Positions 45,683-54,650 are shown, counted from the first letter of the stretch. The stretch is DNA of 64,000 nucleotides from CBDEGR01 sp965237895 (GCA_965237895.1 CBDEGR010000001.1:310001-374000); one strand, 5' to 3'. Program-made: numbers and translations. The notes: generated from the letters alone by a model not told the origin.

Positions 45683-46270
45683 ATGATTGCCGCCGTGGTG
45701 CTGGCCGCCGGGGAGTCGTCGCGCATGGGACGCGATAAGGCGCTGCTGCCGTTTCGCGGGTCTACGTTTCTGGAAGAGATTGTCTCCACGCTCTGGCAGG
45801 CGCAGGTGAAAAAAATGGTAGTCGTGCTCGGTCATCACGCCAAACAGGTTCAAGCCTCGGTGAAGTTGGGAGACACGGAAGTCGTTGGCAACCCGCGTTA
45901 CCGGGAAGGGCAGACGTCGTCGCTGCAGGCCGGGCTTTTAGCTTTAAATGAAGAGGTGGAAGGTATCCTGCTCTGTCTGGTCGATCATCCTTTCATATCC
46001 GTTTCCCTCGTCCGTAAACTAACGGAGGCATTCCAAAAGCAAAAGTCTCCCGCCGTGATTCCCACCTATAAAGGGAAGCACGGGCATCCGGTGATCTTCT
46101 CCCGAGCATTATTTTCGGAGTTCAAGGCTCTGGGACCGAACGAGGGCGCGAACGTTGTCGCCCGTCGGCATCGGGCGGAGACGGCTTTTGTTGAAGTGGA
46201 CGATGCTAGGATTCTGAGGGATGTCGATACGGTTGCCGACTATGAGAAGTTGATTGCGGAGGAGCGGTGA
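45683..46270 (+). CDS. mocA: MocA-family nucleotidyltransferase
   Basis: 195 residues. The nucleotide-binding signature is VVLAAGESSRMGRDKALLP, then LVDHPF and PAVIPTYKGKHGHPV. MocA transfers CMP to molybdopterin-Mo to make the dinucleotide form. Linked with xdhC, this supports maturation of a molybdenum hydroxylase encoded elsewhere. I chose the ATG at 45683; a GTG two codons upstream is possible. Confidence 0.88.
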   Translation: MIAAVVLAAGESSRMGRDKALLPFRGSTFLEEIVSTLWQAQVKKMVVVLGHHAKQVQASVKLGDTEVVGNPRYREGQTSSLQAGLLALNEEVEGILLCLVDHPFISVSLVRKLTEAFQKQKSPAVIPTYKGKHGHPVIFSRALFSEFKALGPNEGANVVARRHRAETAFVEVDDARILRDVDTVADYEKLIAEER

Positions 46271-46291
46271 GGGTGAGCGGAATCCAAGCGG

Positions 46292-46654
46292 CTACAATTT
46301 TTCAAGCACCGCTCGACAGGCGTCGGCGGCGAGTTGGGCGGCGTGGCGGGAGGCGGCGGGGAGGCCCTGAACCCTCTCTTCAATTTCGTCGGCGGCAATC
46401 TTCAATTTCGAGACCGCCCTTCCTTTTATCATCTCCGTCAGCGCCGACCCGCAGGCCACCGAAGGGACGCAGCCGGAGACCTTGAAGCTTACTTCCGCTA
46501 CTTTTCCTTCCTGAACTTTTACCCACAATTTCAAAATGTCGCCGCAGACGGGGTTCGACACCTCGGCGACGGCGGTGGCGCCGTCATCGTCATCGGGCAA
46601 CTCGCCGACGTTTCTGGGATTCTGAAAATGGTCGAGAACGGTGGGGTTGTACAT
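46292..46654 (-). CDS. IscU/NifU-like iron-sulfur scaffold protein
   Basis: 120 residues from ATG at 46654. VLDHFQNPRNVGELPDDD, NPVCGDILKLWVKV and VSGCVPSVACGSALTEMI are the IscU signature and hold two of the three cluster cysteines. At the position of the third (normally HC) the sequence is HAAQLAADAC, with a Cys only seven residues later. This variant subgroup without the usual third cysteine exists in other bacteria. It is 11 bases from the ZIP gene. Confidence 0.88.
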   Translation of the reverse strand: MYNPTVLDHFQNPRNVGELPDDDDGATAVAEVSNPVCGDILKLWVKVQEGKVAEVSFKVSGCVPSVACGSALTEMIKGRAVSKLKIAADEIEERVQGLPAASRHAAQLAADACRAVLEKL

Positions 46655-46665
46655 GACGTATTTGA

Positions 46666-47391
46666 CTAGTGCAGGAACATGTGCAGGAGTACGACCACCA
46701 TTACGCCCAGCGCTACGGCCATAGGAATCTTCACGCCGCCCATTTTGTTGACCTCGGGGATCAAGTCCGAGGCGGCCACATAGATAGTAACTCCGGCTGA
46801 AATCGCGAGTCCATATTTGACGTATTGCACCATGGAGGCCATGACGAAGATGCCCACGATACGAGAGAATCCCAAAGCGCCCGCCGCCAGCGTCCCGGCG
46901 CGGCGGCTCTTCCGCGCCGCCGCCATGATCGAAGCGATCGTAAAACCTTCGGGCAGGCTGTGGACGACGATAGCGCCGAAGACGATCCATCCGAGCCAAG
47001 CGGAGACGAGAAAGCCCGCCGCAATGGCGACGCCGTCAAAGAAGTTGTGGACCAGCAGCCCCCCCATCGCCGCGTACGCCGTACCAGGGTCCACGAAAGC
47101 GTCGTGGTGCGTCTCTTCCCCGAAGTGGAAGTGCGCCGGCAAGGAGTGCTCGAAAAAATGGACGATGAAGTAGCCGACCAAAATCAGGAAGGGTGCGAGC
47201 GTAGGAGCAAGCTGCAACGACACCGGCATCATCTCCAGCACGGCCGTGGCCAGCATGAAGCCCGAACCGAGGGCGATGAAGTAGGCAAGAACGGTCCGGC
47301 TCCAGGGCCGCGCGGCGACAATCAGTCCGCCTGCCAGATTGGCCAGGGCCGTCACCACCCCCAACGCTAAGCTGATTCCGAGAACCGACAT
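46666..47391 (-). CDS. ZIP-family divalent metal transporter
   Basis: 241 residues, about eight membrane helices. Metal-binding helices are seen in LLVHNFFDGVAIAAG (His-Asn-x2-Asp) and IVVHSLPEGFTIASIM (His-x3-Glu-Gly). A His-rich loop (HFFEHSLPAHFHFGEETHHD) lies between helices 3 and 4. It moves zinc or iron into the cytoplasm and is adjacent to the IscU-like gene, so iron supply for clusters is possible. Confidence 0.92.
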   Translation of the reverse strand: MSVLGISLALGVVTALANLAGGLIVAARPWSRTVLAYFIALGSGFMLATAVLEMMPVSLQLAPTLAPFLILVGYFIVHFFEHSLPAHFHFGEETHHDAFVDPGTAYAAMGGLLVHNFFDGVAIAAGFLVSAWLGWIVFGAIVVHSLPEGFTIASIMAAARKSRRAGTLAAGALGFSRIVGIFVMASMVQYVKYGLAISAGVTIYVAASDLIPEVNKMGGVKIPMAVALGVMVVVLLHMFLH

Positions 47392-47465
47392 AAGCGGCGA
47401 AAGAGTACCTTAATTTTTAAACGCTGTCGAATTTAAACTCCGGGTGGAGTCGCCGCCGTCTCTCG

Positions 47466-48548
47466 CTACCGGCTGTGGCGGAAGTGAGTGATGTCGCCGT
47501 CCTGCACTTCGTAGGTTTTCCCCTCGAGCCGAATGGTTCCGCGCGCGCGCGCCTCGGCCAGGCTTCCGGCGTCCATCAGGTCATCGAACCCGACCACTTC
47601 GGCGCGGATAAATCCCTTTTCCATATCGGTGTGAACCGTCCCGGCCGCCTTCAGGGCCGTGGTGCCGCGTGGGACGCTCCAGGCGCGCAGCTCCTCGCCG
47701 CCCGCGGTGAAGAAAGTGAGCAAGTTCATCAGGTCATAGCAGGCCCGGATGGCGCGCGCCACGCCGGACTCTTTCAGGCCGAAGTCGACCATCAGTTCCG
47801 CCGCCTCCGTATCGCTCAACTCTGCCAGCTCGGCTTCAATCTTGCCGCAGAAGGCCGTGACGGCGGTGCCCGCCCGATGCTTCAGGTTCGCCAACTCATA
47901 GCGGGTTTCCGCCTCTTCCATCTCCCCGGCTTCCTCATCGCCCAGATTCAGGACCAGCAGTTCTGGTTTGGCGCTCAGGAAGGTGAACCCGCGCACCATG
48001 TATTCCTCCCTCTCCTCGAGCGTGATCTCCCGCAGAGGGATCTCCTTTTCGAGCGCCTCACGAAGCCGGATTAGAAGTGTTTGCTCGGCCTCAAGCGCCG
48101 GGTTCTTGATCTTCTTGATGTCGCGCTCGAGGCGCTCCAGTCGTTTTTCGATCAGCACTAGATCGGAGAGTATCAGCTCCAGTTCCACGCTTTCAGTGTC
48201 CCGCTTCGGATTCACGGAACCGGCCGAGTGAGGAATGTTTTCATCCCGAAAGGCTCGCACCACATGCGCCAGCCCATCCGCCTCGCGGAGGACGGAAAGC
48301 TGGGTGCCGCCGCGCGTCACCTCGTTAATGTTGCCCTGAATATCCGTGAATTCCAGTTGCGTCGGAACGTTCTTCTTTGGCTGGAACATCTCCGCCAGCC
48401 GGTCGAGCCGCACGTCCGGCACCTTTACCACGCCCAGCTTGGCCTCGGGCTTTCCTGCGCCCGACACGTCTGCCTTCCGGCGCGTCAGGACCTGAAAGAG
48501 CGAGCTTTTCCCCGCCTGGGGAAGTCCGATAATGCCGATCTTCCGCAT
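47466..48548 (-). CDS. ychF: Obg-like ATPase YchF
   Basis: 360 residues. The P-loop is GLPQAGKSSLFQ, switch region FTDIQGNINEV, NLGDEE replaces the usual NKxE, which explains its ATP rather than GTP preference. The C-terminal TGS-like domain ends RLEGKTYEVQDGDITHFRHS. It binds ribosomes and affects stress responses. It is well separated from neighbours. Confidence 0.95.
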   Translation of the reverse strand: MRKIGIIGLPQAGKSSLFQVLTRRKADVSGAGKPEAKLGVVKVPDVRLDRLAEMFQPKKNVPTQLEFTDIQGNINEVTRGGTQLSVLREADGLAHVVRAFRDENIPHSAGSVNPKRDTESVELELILSDLVLIEKRLERLERDIKKIKNPALEAEQTLLIRLREALEKEIPLREITLEEREEYMVRGFTFLSAKPELLVLNLGDEEAGEMEEAETRYELANLKHRAGTAVTAFCGKIEAELAELSDTEAAELMVDFGLKESGVARAIRACYDLMNLLTFFTAGGEELRAWSVPRGTTALKAAGTVHTDMEKGFIRAEVVGFDDLMDAGSLAEARARGTIRLEGKTYEVQDGDITHFRHSR

Positions 48549-48752
48549 AAATTTTTCGAGTGGAGCTGCGCCCGGCGTCTCAAAGCCGTGCCGCGTCGGG
48601 TTTAATCCTTACCGGGCTTCATCCCCAGCACTCCGGAGTGCCTACGACTCTATTTTATCCGTTTCTCTCTATCGATGCCGGCCGAGCCGAGACACCCTTG
48701 GCCCCTCTGGAGAGATTCGCTAGAATGGTCGATGTTTAAATTGTAGGGCTGG

Positions 48753-48824
48753 TGGGCGATGTAGGATTTGAACCTACGACTTCTGCCGTGTGAAGACAGC
48801 ACTCTGCCGCTGAGTTAATCGCCC
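48753..48824 (-). tRNA. tRNA-Val (anticodon CAC)
   Basis: 72 bases that fold fully: acceptor GGGCGAT/ATCGCCC, D-arm with AGCGGCA loop, anticodon stem CTGTC/GGCAG around TTCACAC, T-arm GTAGG TTCAAAT CCTAC. A CCA is encoded directly after it (48750-48752 on the plus strand as TGG). Confidence 0.93.
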
Positions 48825-48916
48825 CCAGAGGAGATTCATAGCAGAAATTTTCCGCGCGGTCCAGAGGGCGCCTTCACGGCTTCAGCGACATATGGATAAA
48901 CTTTCCGCTCCTTTAG

Positions 48917-48942
48917 GAAAGGGTGGGGAGCTGAAGTTTTTC
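48917..48942. repeat. Palindromic repeat family C, copy 2 (inner arms only)
   Basis: AAAGGGTGGGG ... CCCACCCTT keeps the inner arms of family C without the outer GGTGCCCCATCC arms. It ends ten bases before the mutY start and could shield or affect its translation. Confidence 0.6.
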
Positions 48943-48952
48943 CCACCCTTGG

Positions 48953-50098
48953 TTGAACTTCAGGAGGCGGTCGAAAATTTCATTTTCCCCCGAAAAAATC
49001 CGCTCGGCGCTGCTTCGCTGGTTCGCCCGCAACCGCACGCCGCTGCCGTGGCGGCGGACCCGCGACCCCTACCGCATCTGGGTCTCCGAAGTCATGCTCC
49101 AGCAGACGCGGATTCCCGTCGTCATTCCCTATTACAAAAGATTCCTCAAAGCATTCCCCACGATGCGGAAGCTTGCCCGGGCGCGGCGCGAAAATGTGCT
49201 GAAGCATTGGGCGGGGCTCGGCTACTATCGGCGGGCGGAGAATCTTCATCGCGCGGCGCGTGTGGTGGCGGAGCAGTACGGCGGAAAGTTTCCCAGTGCG
49301 TATGACGAGGCGCGGCGGCTGCCGGGCGTGGGCGACTACACCGCCCGCGCCGTCTTGAGTATCGTCTATAAGAAACCGTTGGCGGTGATGGACGGCAACG
49401 TGGCGCGCGTGTTGGCCCGGCTCTTCCGGCTGAAGGCCGGCGGGGCAGGCGGCGCGTTTCGCAAGACCGCAACAGGATATCTTGAGCAGCTCCTCTCACG
49501 CCGCGAGCCGGGGAATTTCAATCAGGCTATGATGGAGCTGGGCCAGACGGTCTGCCTGCCGCAGACGCCCGAGTGCCCGCTGTGTCCGTTGTGGAGGTTC
49601 TGCGCCGCCGGCAGGGAAGGGGACGCCGCGCGGTACCGTGCCTCCCGCAGGAGGCCCGGCATTCGTAAAGTCTTCCTAGCGACGCTGGTGCTGTGGGCGG
49701 GGCAGGATATTTTGTTGGTGCGCGGCTTGCCGGAAGAGTTGGTGCGGAATCTGTGGAACTTTCCCGCCGCCTTCGGACCGACAGCCGCCAAGGCAAGGGC
49801 GGAGTTGCTCCGGTGGGCCAAAGATTCCTTGGCGCGGCCCGTCCGCTTTACGGGACCGGTCGTGCGACTGGAGCACCACATCACCTTTCGCAAGATTCAA
49901 GTGCTGATCTTTATGGCCGATGGAAATCCTCGATTCCGTGTTCCCGGCTCACGCTGGATGAAGCTCGACCGGGTATCCCGCGCCGCCGTCTCATCGTTGG
50001 CGCGCAAAATCGCTGAGGCAATAGATGCTTGGAAAGCAGAGGTGCGGGTACCCCACCCTTTCCGGCCCGCCGCTCGAAGCTTCCCATGGGAAGCGTAG
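48953..50098 (+). CDS. mutY: A/G-specific adenine glycosylase
   Basis: 381 residues from TTG. The HhH-GPD fold with FARNRTPLPWRRTRDPYR, VMLQQTRIPVVI (catalytic Glu in SEVMLQQT), LPGVGDYTARAV (HhH, catalytic Asp in MDGNVARV) and the 4Fe-4S cluster CLPQTPECPLCPLWRFC. The C-terminal NUDIX-like domain follows. It removes A opposite 8-oxoG. The last about 18 residues (VRVPHPFRPAARSFPW) are encoded within repeat C copy 3 and were probably acquired with it. Confidence 0.95.
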   Translation: MNFRRRSKISFSPEKIRSALLRWFARNRTPLPWRRTRDPYRIWVSEVMLQQTRIPVVIPYYKRFLKAFPTMRKLARARRENVLKHWAGLGYYRRAENLHRAARVVAEQYGGKFPSAYDEARRLPGVGDYTARAVLSIVYKKPLAVMDGNVARVLARLFRLKAGGAGGAFRKTATGYLEQLLSRREPGNFNQAMMELGQTVCLPQTPECPLCPLWRFCAAGREGDAARYRASRRRPGIRKVFLATLVLWAGQDILLVRGLPEELVRNLWNFPAAFGPTAAKARAELLRWAKDSLARPVRFTGPVVRLEHHITFRKIQVLIFMADGNPRFRVPGSRWMKLDRVSRAAVSSLARKIAEAIDAWKAEVRVPHPFRPAARSFPWEA

Positions 50099-50165
50099 TG
50101 GGGGAGGAAAGAGTAGGGTAAGAAAAACCATCCTCCCCACCCTTGCTGCACAAGGATGGGGCACC
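50043..50165 (+). repeat. Palindromic repeat family C, copy 3
   Basis: Starts within the 3' end of mutY with GTACCCCACCCTTTCCGG and ends CAAGGATGGGGCACC. It is the inverse of copy 4 at 50857-51007: internal parts match as CTCCCCACCCTTG in one and the complement in the other. Confidence 0.75.
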
Positions 50166-50224
50166 CGCGAAAAAATGGAAAGCCGCGGAATCTGGGAAGC
50201 GAGTTCCGCGCTACCTGTTTTATA

Positions 50225-50587
50225 ATGGCAAGCCCGACGGTTCTATGGTTTTTCGGCCGTGAGGGGGAAGCGCTGGGGCCGCAAGAAGCGAGGTTCGCCT
50301 ACTCGGGGTTGCTCAGCTTGCTTCGCAAGAGGGGTCTTAAGAAATCTCCGTCCCAGACGCCGATGGAGTTTGCCGGCTCGATCGAGAGCGCTCCCGTGCG
50401 CGGGGCCGTCCGGGAGTTCACGGAACTTTACAACGCCTCGCGCTTCGGCGAGGCCGGTGTCTCGATTGCGAAATTCCGCGAGCTTAAGGGGAAAGTGCGC
50501 GCGGCGCTCTCCGGTTCTCGAAAAATGCCCGCCCGTAGGTCCGTGACCGTTCACTTGGGATCACTTAATTTGCCATGGTTGATGTGA
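50225..50587 (+). pseudogene. DUF4129 C-terminal fragment
   Basis: About 100 residues of a DUF4129 tail: YSGLLSLLRKRGLKKSPSQT, PMEFAG and VREFTELYNASRFGE. Such tails close large transglutaminase-associated membrane proteins. The membrane part is missing because repeat C copy 3 precedes it. It overlaps the glutaredoxin start by 13 bases. Confidence 0.65.
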
Positions 50588-50829
50588 TAGTTTACAGCAA
50601 GCCGGATTGCTGCCTGTGCGATGAACTCAAACAGCAGTTGACCGCGCTCAGGGCGAAGCACCCGTTTCAGCTTCAAGAAGTGAATATCCTGGAAGACGCC
50701 GAAGCCTACGAGAGCTTCAAGGAGCAGATTCCGGTGGTCCTCATGAACGGGAAAAAAGCCTTTAAGTTCCGACTGGAGGAGAAGAGTTTTCTGAAGCGCC
50801 TCGAACGGGAGCAGGAATCGTCCAAATAA
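50575..50829 (+). CDS. Glutaredoxin-family protein
   Basis: 84 residues. VYSKPDCCLCDELKQQLTAL carries the C-x2-C active site (CCLC), and EQIPVVLMNGKKAF is the cis-Pro loop. It is a DUF836-type small redox protein that reduces disulfides. It lies between inverted repeats and upstream of bshB1; a role with bacillithiol would fit but is not shown. Confidence 0.88.
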   Translation: MVDVIVYSKPDCCLCDELKQQLTALRAKHPFQLQEVNILEDAEAYESFKEQIPVVLMNGKKAFKFRLEEKSFLKRLEREQESSK

Positions 50830-50856
50830 TGATCACGGGGTAGGGGATAGTTCTAC

Positions 50857-51007
50857 GGGTGCCCCATCCTTGCGAAGCAAGGGTGGGGAGGATGGTTTTT
50901 CTTACCCCACTCTTTCCTCCCCACTACGCTTCACCATGTGAAGCTTCGAGCGCCCGCCCTCCGAAGCCCAGGCGTAGGAGGGGCAGGCCGGAAAGAATGG
51001 GGCACCC
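50857..51007 (-). repeat. Palindromic repeat family C, copy 4
   Basis: GGGTGCCCCATCC at the left, GGATGGTTTTTCTTACCCC and CACTACGCTTCACCATG inside, and GAATGGGGCACCCC at the right. It is the reverse complement of copy 3 over most of its length. With copy 3 it brackets about 690 bases carrying the DUF4129 tail and the glutaredoxin. Confidence 0.75.
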
Positions 51008-51034
51008 CAAAAATCAGAGGTTGGGACAGGATTC

Positions 51035-51748
51035 ATGGAACTTGACATTCTCTCTATTGCCGCGCATCGGGACGATTCCGAGCTTACCTGCGGTGGCACG
51101 CTGATCAAGATGGCGCAGGCGGGGTACAAGGTGGGCGTGTTGGACCTGACGGCCGGAGAGACCGGTTCGCGCGGAAACGAAAAGCTGCGAAAGAAAGAAG
51201 CGGACTGCGCCACCCGCGTCATGGGCCTCTGCTGGCGGGGAAACCTCGATCTGCCCGACGCCGGGATTGAGCATACGCTTGAATACAAACACAAGATTGC
51301 AGAGATGGTCCGCAAGCTACGACCAAAGACCGTCATCCTGCCCTACTGGGAGGGCCGCCATCCGGACCACTATACGACCGGGCACATCGGTTACGAGGCC
51401 TGCTTTCTGGCCGGGCTCAGGAAGTTGGCTCTAGGCGGTAAGGCCCACCGGCCGCATAAAATTCTCTATGCCTCGCTCTACGTGCCGTCGCTGCGGCCCA
51501 CGTTTGTCGTGGACATCACCCAGCAGTTTGAGAAGAAGTGCCGGGCCGTGCTCTGCTACGCGTCGCAATTTTCCGACGAGCGCGAAACGCGGAACCTGTT
51601 TCCGGCGCGGCGCGACTTGAAGGACCACATCGGATCTCTCGGCCGGCACGTCGGTCTGATGGGCGGCGTGAAGTACGCCGAACCGTTCGTGACGCGGGAG
51701 GTCGCGCTGGTGGATGACATTGTAAAAATGCCGGTAGCTTCTATATAA
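51035..51748 (+). CDS. bshB1: Bacillithiol biosynthesis deacetylase BshB1
   Basis: 237 residues of a PIG-L/LmbE deacetylase: ILSIAAHRDDSELTCGGTL (zinc His-x2-Asp), LDLTAGETGSRGNEKLR, YWEGRHPDHYTTGHI and QFSDERETRN. It deacetylates GlcNAc-malate, the product of BshA. The gene starts 27 bases after repeat C copy 4. BshC, which adds cysteine, must lie elsewhere. Confidence 0.9.
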   Translation: MELDILSIAAHRDDSELTCGGTLIKMAQAGYKVGVLDLTAGETGSRGNEKLRKKEADCATRVMGLCWRGNLDLPDAGIEHTLEYKHKIAEMVRKLRPKTVILPYWEGRHPDHYTTGHIGYEACFLAGLRKLALGGKAHRPHKILYASLYVPSLRPTFVVDITQQFEKKCRAVLCYASQFSDERETRNLFPARRDLKDHIGSLGRHVGLMGGVKYAEPFVTREVALVDDIVKMPVASI

Positions 51749-51835
51749 GCGCCGGGTATTTAAGTGGCGTTCGTTTAAGATGTGGGTCCTTTCGAAAACC
51801 CCTGCAAGTTCAGACCGGATTTGAATTTAACCCCG

Positions 51836-52882
51836 ATGGGAACTCAAAAACTGTTGGAATCTCAAAAGCCTTTCCGGCGGATTCTGCGCAGCTTGCTGGG
51901 CGGCGTGCTGATGGGGCTGGCCAACCTGGTGCCGGGCATCTCGGGCGGGACCATGCTGCTGGCCGCCGGGGTCTATCCGCAGTTCATCGAGAGCGTGGCG
52001 GAAATTTCCACGCTGCGTTTTAACCTGCGAAACTTGATCACGCTCGGCGCAATCGGAGGCGCGGCGCTCACGACGATTGTGGCGCTGGCCGGACCGATGA
52101 AATACCTGGTGGTCCATCATCGCTGGGCGATGTACAGTCTCTTTATCGGCCTGACGCTGGGCGGAGTGCCGGTGATTTGGCGGCTGCTCAAACGGATGAC
52201 GCGCTCTGCGGTAGCCGGATGCGCCGCCGGCATCACGGTGATGACCTTGATGGTGCTGGTCGAGCCCGGAGGAACTTCTCTCGGAGGGAGTCCTTATTGG
52301 CTCCTATTTTTGGCGGGGCTTGCCGGGGCTTCGGCCATGGTGCTGCCGGGAATCTCCGGCGGATACGTTCTCCTGATCTTGGGCCAGTACGTAGCCGTGC
52401 TGGGTGCCGTAGATCAATTGAAAACAGGACTGCTCGGCGGGGGAGCGGCGGGGCCTGACTGGGAGCTGGTAACCGAAGCGCTGAGGGTGATTGTCCCCGT
52501 GGGGTTGGGGGTGGTGGCGGGTATTGTGAGTTTCAGCAACCTGATCAAGGTGCTTCTGGCACGTTTTGAGAAGGCGATGCTGTCCTTGTTGCTGGGCCTG
52601 CTGCTGGGCGCGGTGATCGGTCTGTGGCCTTTTCAGAGGTCGGTAGAGCCGCAGCCGGGGGACAGGGTCCGGGGCCGAGTCATGACGGCGGACTCGATTC
52701 GGGAACTCAAGCAGGAGGACTATCCGCTGGAGCGATTTTCCCCCACCGAAGCGCAAATCGGCGGAGCTTGGGGGCTGCTTTTGGCGGGATTTCTGGTGAC
52801 ACAGGGAATTGCCTTGGCGGGCGGAAGGCGAGGCCGGACTTTACCTCAAGAAGAGCGAAGGGAAGGGAAACCCTCCTCCTGA
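51836..52882 (+). CDS. DUF368-family polyprenyl-phosphate transporter
   Basis: 348 residues with about nine membrane helices; the family signature LANLVPGISGGTMLL recurs as MVLPGISGGYVLLIL. DUF368 proteins are known to return undecaprenyl phosphate across the cytoplasmic membrane for reuse in cell-wall synthesis. I use the ATG at 51836; an upstream GTG at 51782 adds 18 residues of unlikely sequence. The C-terminal Arg/Glu tail is charged. Confidence 0.88.
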   Translation: MGTQKLLESQKPFRRILRSLLGGVLMGLANLVPGISGGTMLLAAGVYPQFIESVAEISTLRFNLRNLITLGAIGGAALTTIVALAGPMKYLVVHHRWAMYSLFIGLTLGGVPVIWRLLKRMTRSAVAGCAAGITVMTLMVLVEPGGTSLGGSPYWLLFLAGLAGASAMVLPGISGGYVLLILGQYVAVLGAVDQLKTGLLGGGAAGPDWELVTEALRVIVPVGLGVVAGIVSFSNLIKVLLARFEKAMLSLLLGLLLGAVIGLWPFQRSVEPQPGDRVRGRVMTADSIRELKQEDYPLERFSPTEAQIGGAWGLLLAGFLVTQGIALAGGRRGRTLPQEERREGKPSS

Positions 52883-52906
52883 ATTCTTCCTTTTATTGTT
52901 TTGGGG

Positions 52907-53125
52907 TTAAGCAGCGTAGTCCTGTTCGCAGGAAAAGCCGGGCAGCAGGACACCCTCGGATTTTTTTTGGACCTTGACCCGACGAGTGTTCTCCCTAGCG
53001 TTGCTCACCTTCCTAATGACGGCGTAGGAGTCGAAGACTTCACTGTAGACTTTGGTCACGAGGAAATTTTCGCCTGTCGTATCTTCTCGCCAGACTTGTC
53101 CGATTTGGATCGAGGAAACGGCCAT
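52907..53125 (-). CDS. Small hypothetical protein
   Basis: 72 residues: SIQIGQVWREDTTGENFLVT, YSEVFDSYAVIRKV, then a basic tail RRVKVQKKSEGVLLPGFSC. The pattern IQIGQ-WREDTTG looks like a beta-barrel DUF protein found near phage-like or housekeeping genes. No function recognised. Confidence 0.5.
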   Translation of the reverse strand: MAVSSIQIGQVWREDTTGENFLVTKVYSEVFDSYAVIRKVSNARENTRRVKVQKKSEGVLLPGFSCEQDYAA

Positions 53126-53546
53126 GTCAGATTCTCACCTGGTTGATAAGAGGTTCAAGATACTATCGTTCGACCAACGCCGGAGGTCAACTTCCGCCCC
53201 TCTCATAAGATTTATCGACAGAAGCGGAGGGAAAGATGAGCCGATCTTTGCCGAATTGCTGAACTTTTATGTGCCATCTGCCGAAATGAATAATGGGAGA
53301 AAGATCGATGGGTAGGACCGGTATCCGGCCATGTCTTTTCCCCTCAAGGACTTGGAAGGATCTCGGTTTCCGGTTTCGGGAATTTTCCCGGAGAAGACTC
53401 TCGGGCCGCTAATATTACTTGGCGGAGGTAAACCGTGAGCCCATCTTTCGCATCTAATGCCAATGGACACGGAAAAGAAATTTTACTGTTTGTTGCGGCG
53501 TTCCGCAGTATAATTTGAAGTAGAGGCCCTTGGGAGGAACAATCCA
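53126..53546. other. Intergenic upstream of the M48 protease
   Basis: No gene recognised. It holds a TATAAT at 53509-53514, with only a weak -35, ahead of the ribosome-binding site TTGGGAGG before 53547. Confidence 0.4.
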
Positions 53547-54569
53547 ATGACAGGTAGAAAGCCGTTACCCCTCATCTTAGCTCTGGTGCTTACGTGTGCC
53601 TTTGCTCCTCTGGCGGAGGCAAAGAAGAAAAAGAAGGACGACGTGGAACAGATCGGGAACCGCCGTGTCGCCCACCGGAGCATGATTTCGCGGGAGAAAG
53701 AGATTCGGATCGGCAAGCAGTATTCGGCGCAGATCGAGCGCTACGCCCGGCTTGTCAAAGACCCGGTCGTCAACGAATACGTGAACCGGGTGGGGCAGAA
53801 TCTGGTCCGGAATTCCGACGCGAAGATTCCCTTTTCCTTTCGGGTGATCGATAACCCATCTCTGAACGCCTTTGCGATTCCCGGGGGATATATCTACATC
53901 CATTCGGGGTTGATCTTGGCGGCGGACGAAGAGGACGAGCTGGCTGGGGTGCTGGCGCATGAAATCGCCCACGTCACGGCGAGGCACTGGGCTGCCCAGC
54001 AGACCAAGGGCAAAATCCTGCAGATGGCCCAGATTCCTCTGATCATCTTGACCGGAGGCCTCTCCTATCCGGCCTACTATGGGGTGTGGAACGCCTTCGG
54101 GTTCGCCGTTCCGCTTGCCTTTATGAAGTTTACCCGCGGCGCAGAAACTGAATCCGATTACCTCGGCATCCAGTACATGTACAAGGCCGGCTACGACCCG
54201 GAAGCCTACATCTCCTTCTTCAGCAAAATTCTTCAGGAGAATCGGAAGAATCCGGGCAGCATTCCGAAAATCTTCATGTCGCATCCTCCGACGGCGGAAC
54301 GCATTCTGAAGGCGGAAGATGCCATTGAAAAGATTCTTCCGGAAAAGGACCGCTACCTGGTCTCCACGTCCGAGTTCGACGACGTGAAAGCGCGGATGCG
54401 TACTGTGGTTTCACAGATGCGCGGCGAAATGGCCGAGAAAGAGAAGGGCCGGCCGACGCTCAAGCGGCGTTCCGACGACGAGGGGGACGGGGATGATAAA
54501 CCGCCCGTCTTGAGACGGCGCGACGGCGAAGAACCCGCGGAAGTAAAGAAGGAAGAAGAGAAGAAGTAA
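53547..54569 (+). CDS. M48-family metalloprotease
   Basis: 340 residues with a signal peptide (PLILALVLTCAFAPLAEA) and the zinc site HEIAHVTARHW, whose third ligand Glu is in GAETESDYLG. The substrate groove motif NAFAIPGGYIYIHSGL is complete. It is a periplasmic protease of the BepA/YcaL type, which controls the quality of outer-membrane proteins. The C-terminal 70 residues are charged and repetitive (DDEGDGDDKPP, AEVKKEEEKK). Confidence 0.92.
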   Translation: MTGRKPLPLILALVLTCAFAPLAEAKKKKKDDVEQIGNRRVAHRSMISREKEIRIGKQYSAQIERYARLVKDPVVNEYVNRVGQNLVRNSDAKIPFSFRVIDNPSLNAFAIPGGYIYIHSGLILAADEEDELAGVLAHEIAHVTARHWAAQQTKGKILQMAQIPLIILTGGLSYPAYYGVWNAFGFAVPLAFMKFTRGAETESDYLGIQYMYKAGYDPEAYISFFSKILQENRKNPGSIPKIFMSHPPTAERILKAEDAIEKILPEKDRYLVSTSEFDDVKARMRTVVSQMRGEMAEKEKGRPTLKRRSDDEGDGDDKPPVLRRRDGEEPAEVKKEEEKK

Positions 54570-54616
54570 AACCGCGGGATTACGGACCGGAAAAATTTAT
54601 TTTACAGGAAAAAACA

Positions 54617-54650
54617 GGGAGCAGCACTTGCTGTCCCCTTTTTTTCCCCC
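54617..54650 (+). terminator. Terminator after the M48 protease gene
   Basis: GGGAGCAGCA CT TGCTGTCCC, an almost perfect stem with one bulge, followed by a run of eight or more T. It lies 48 bases after the stop. Confidence 0.75.
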
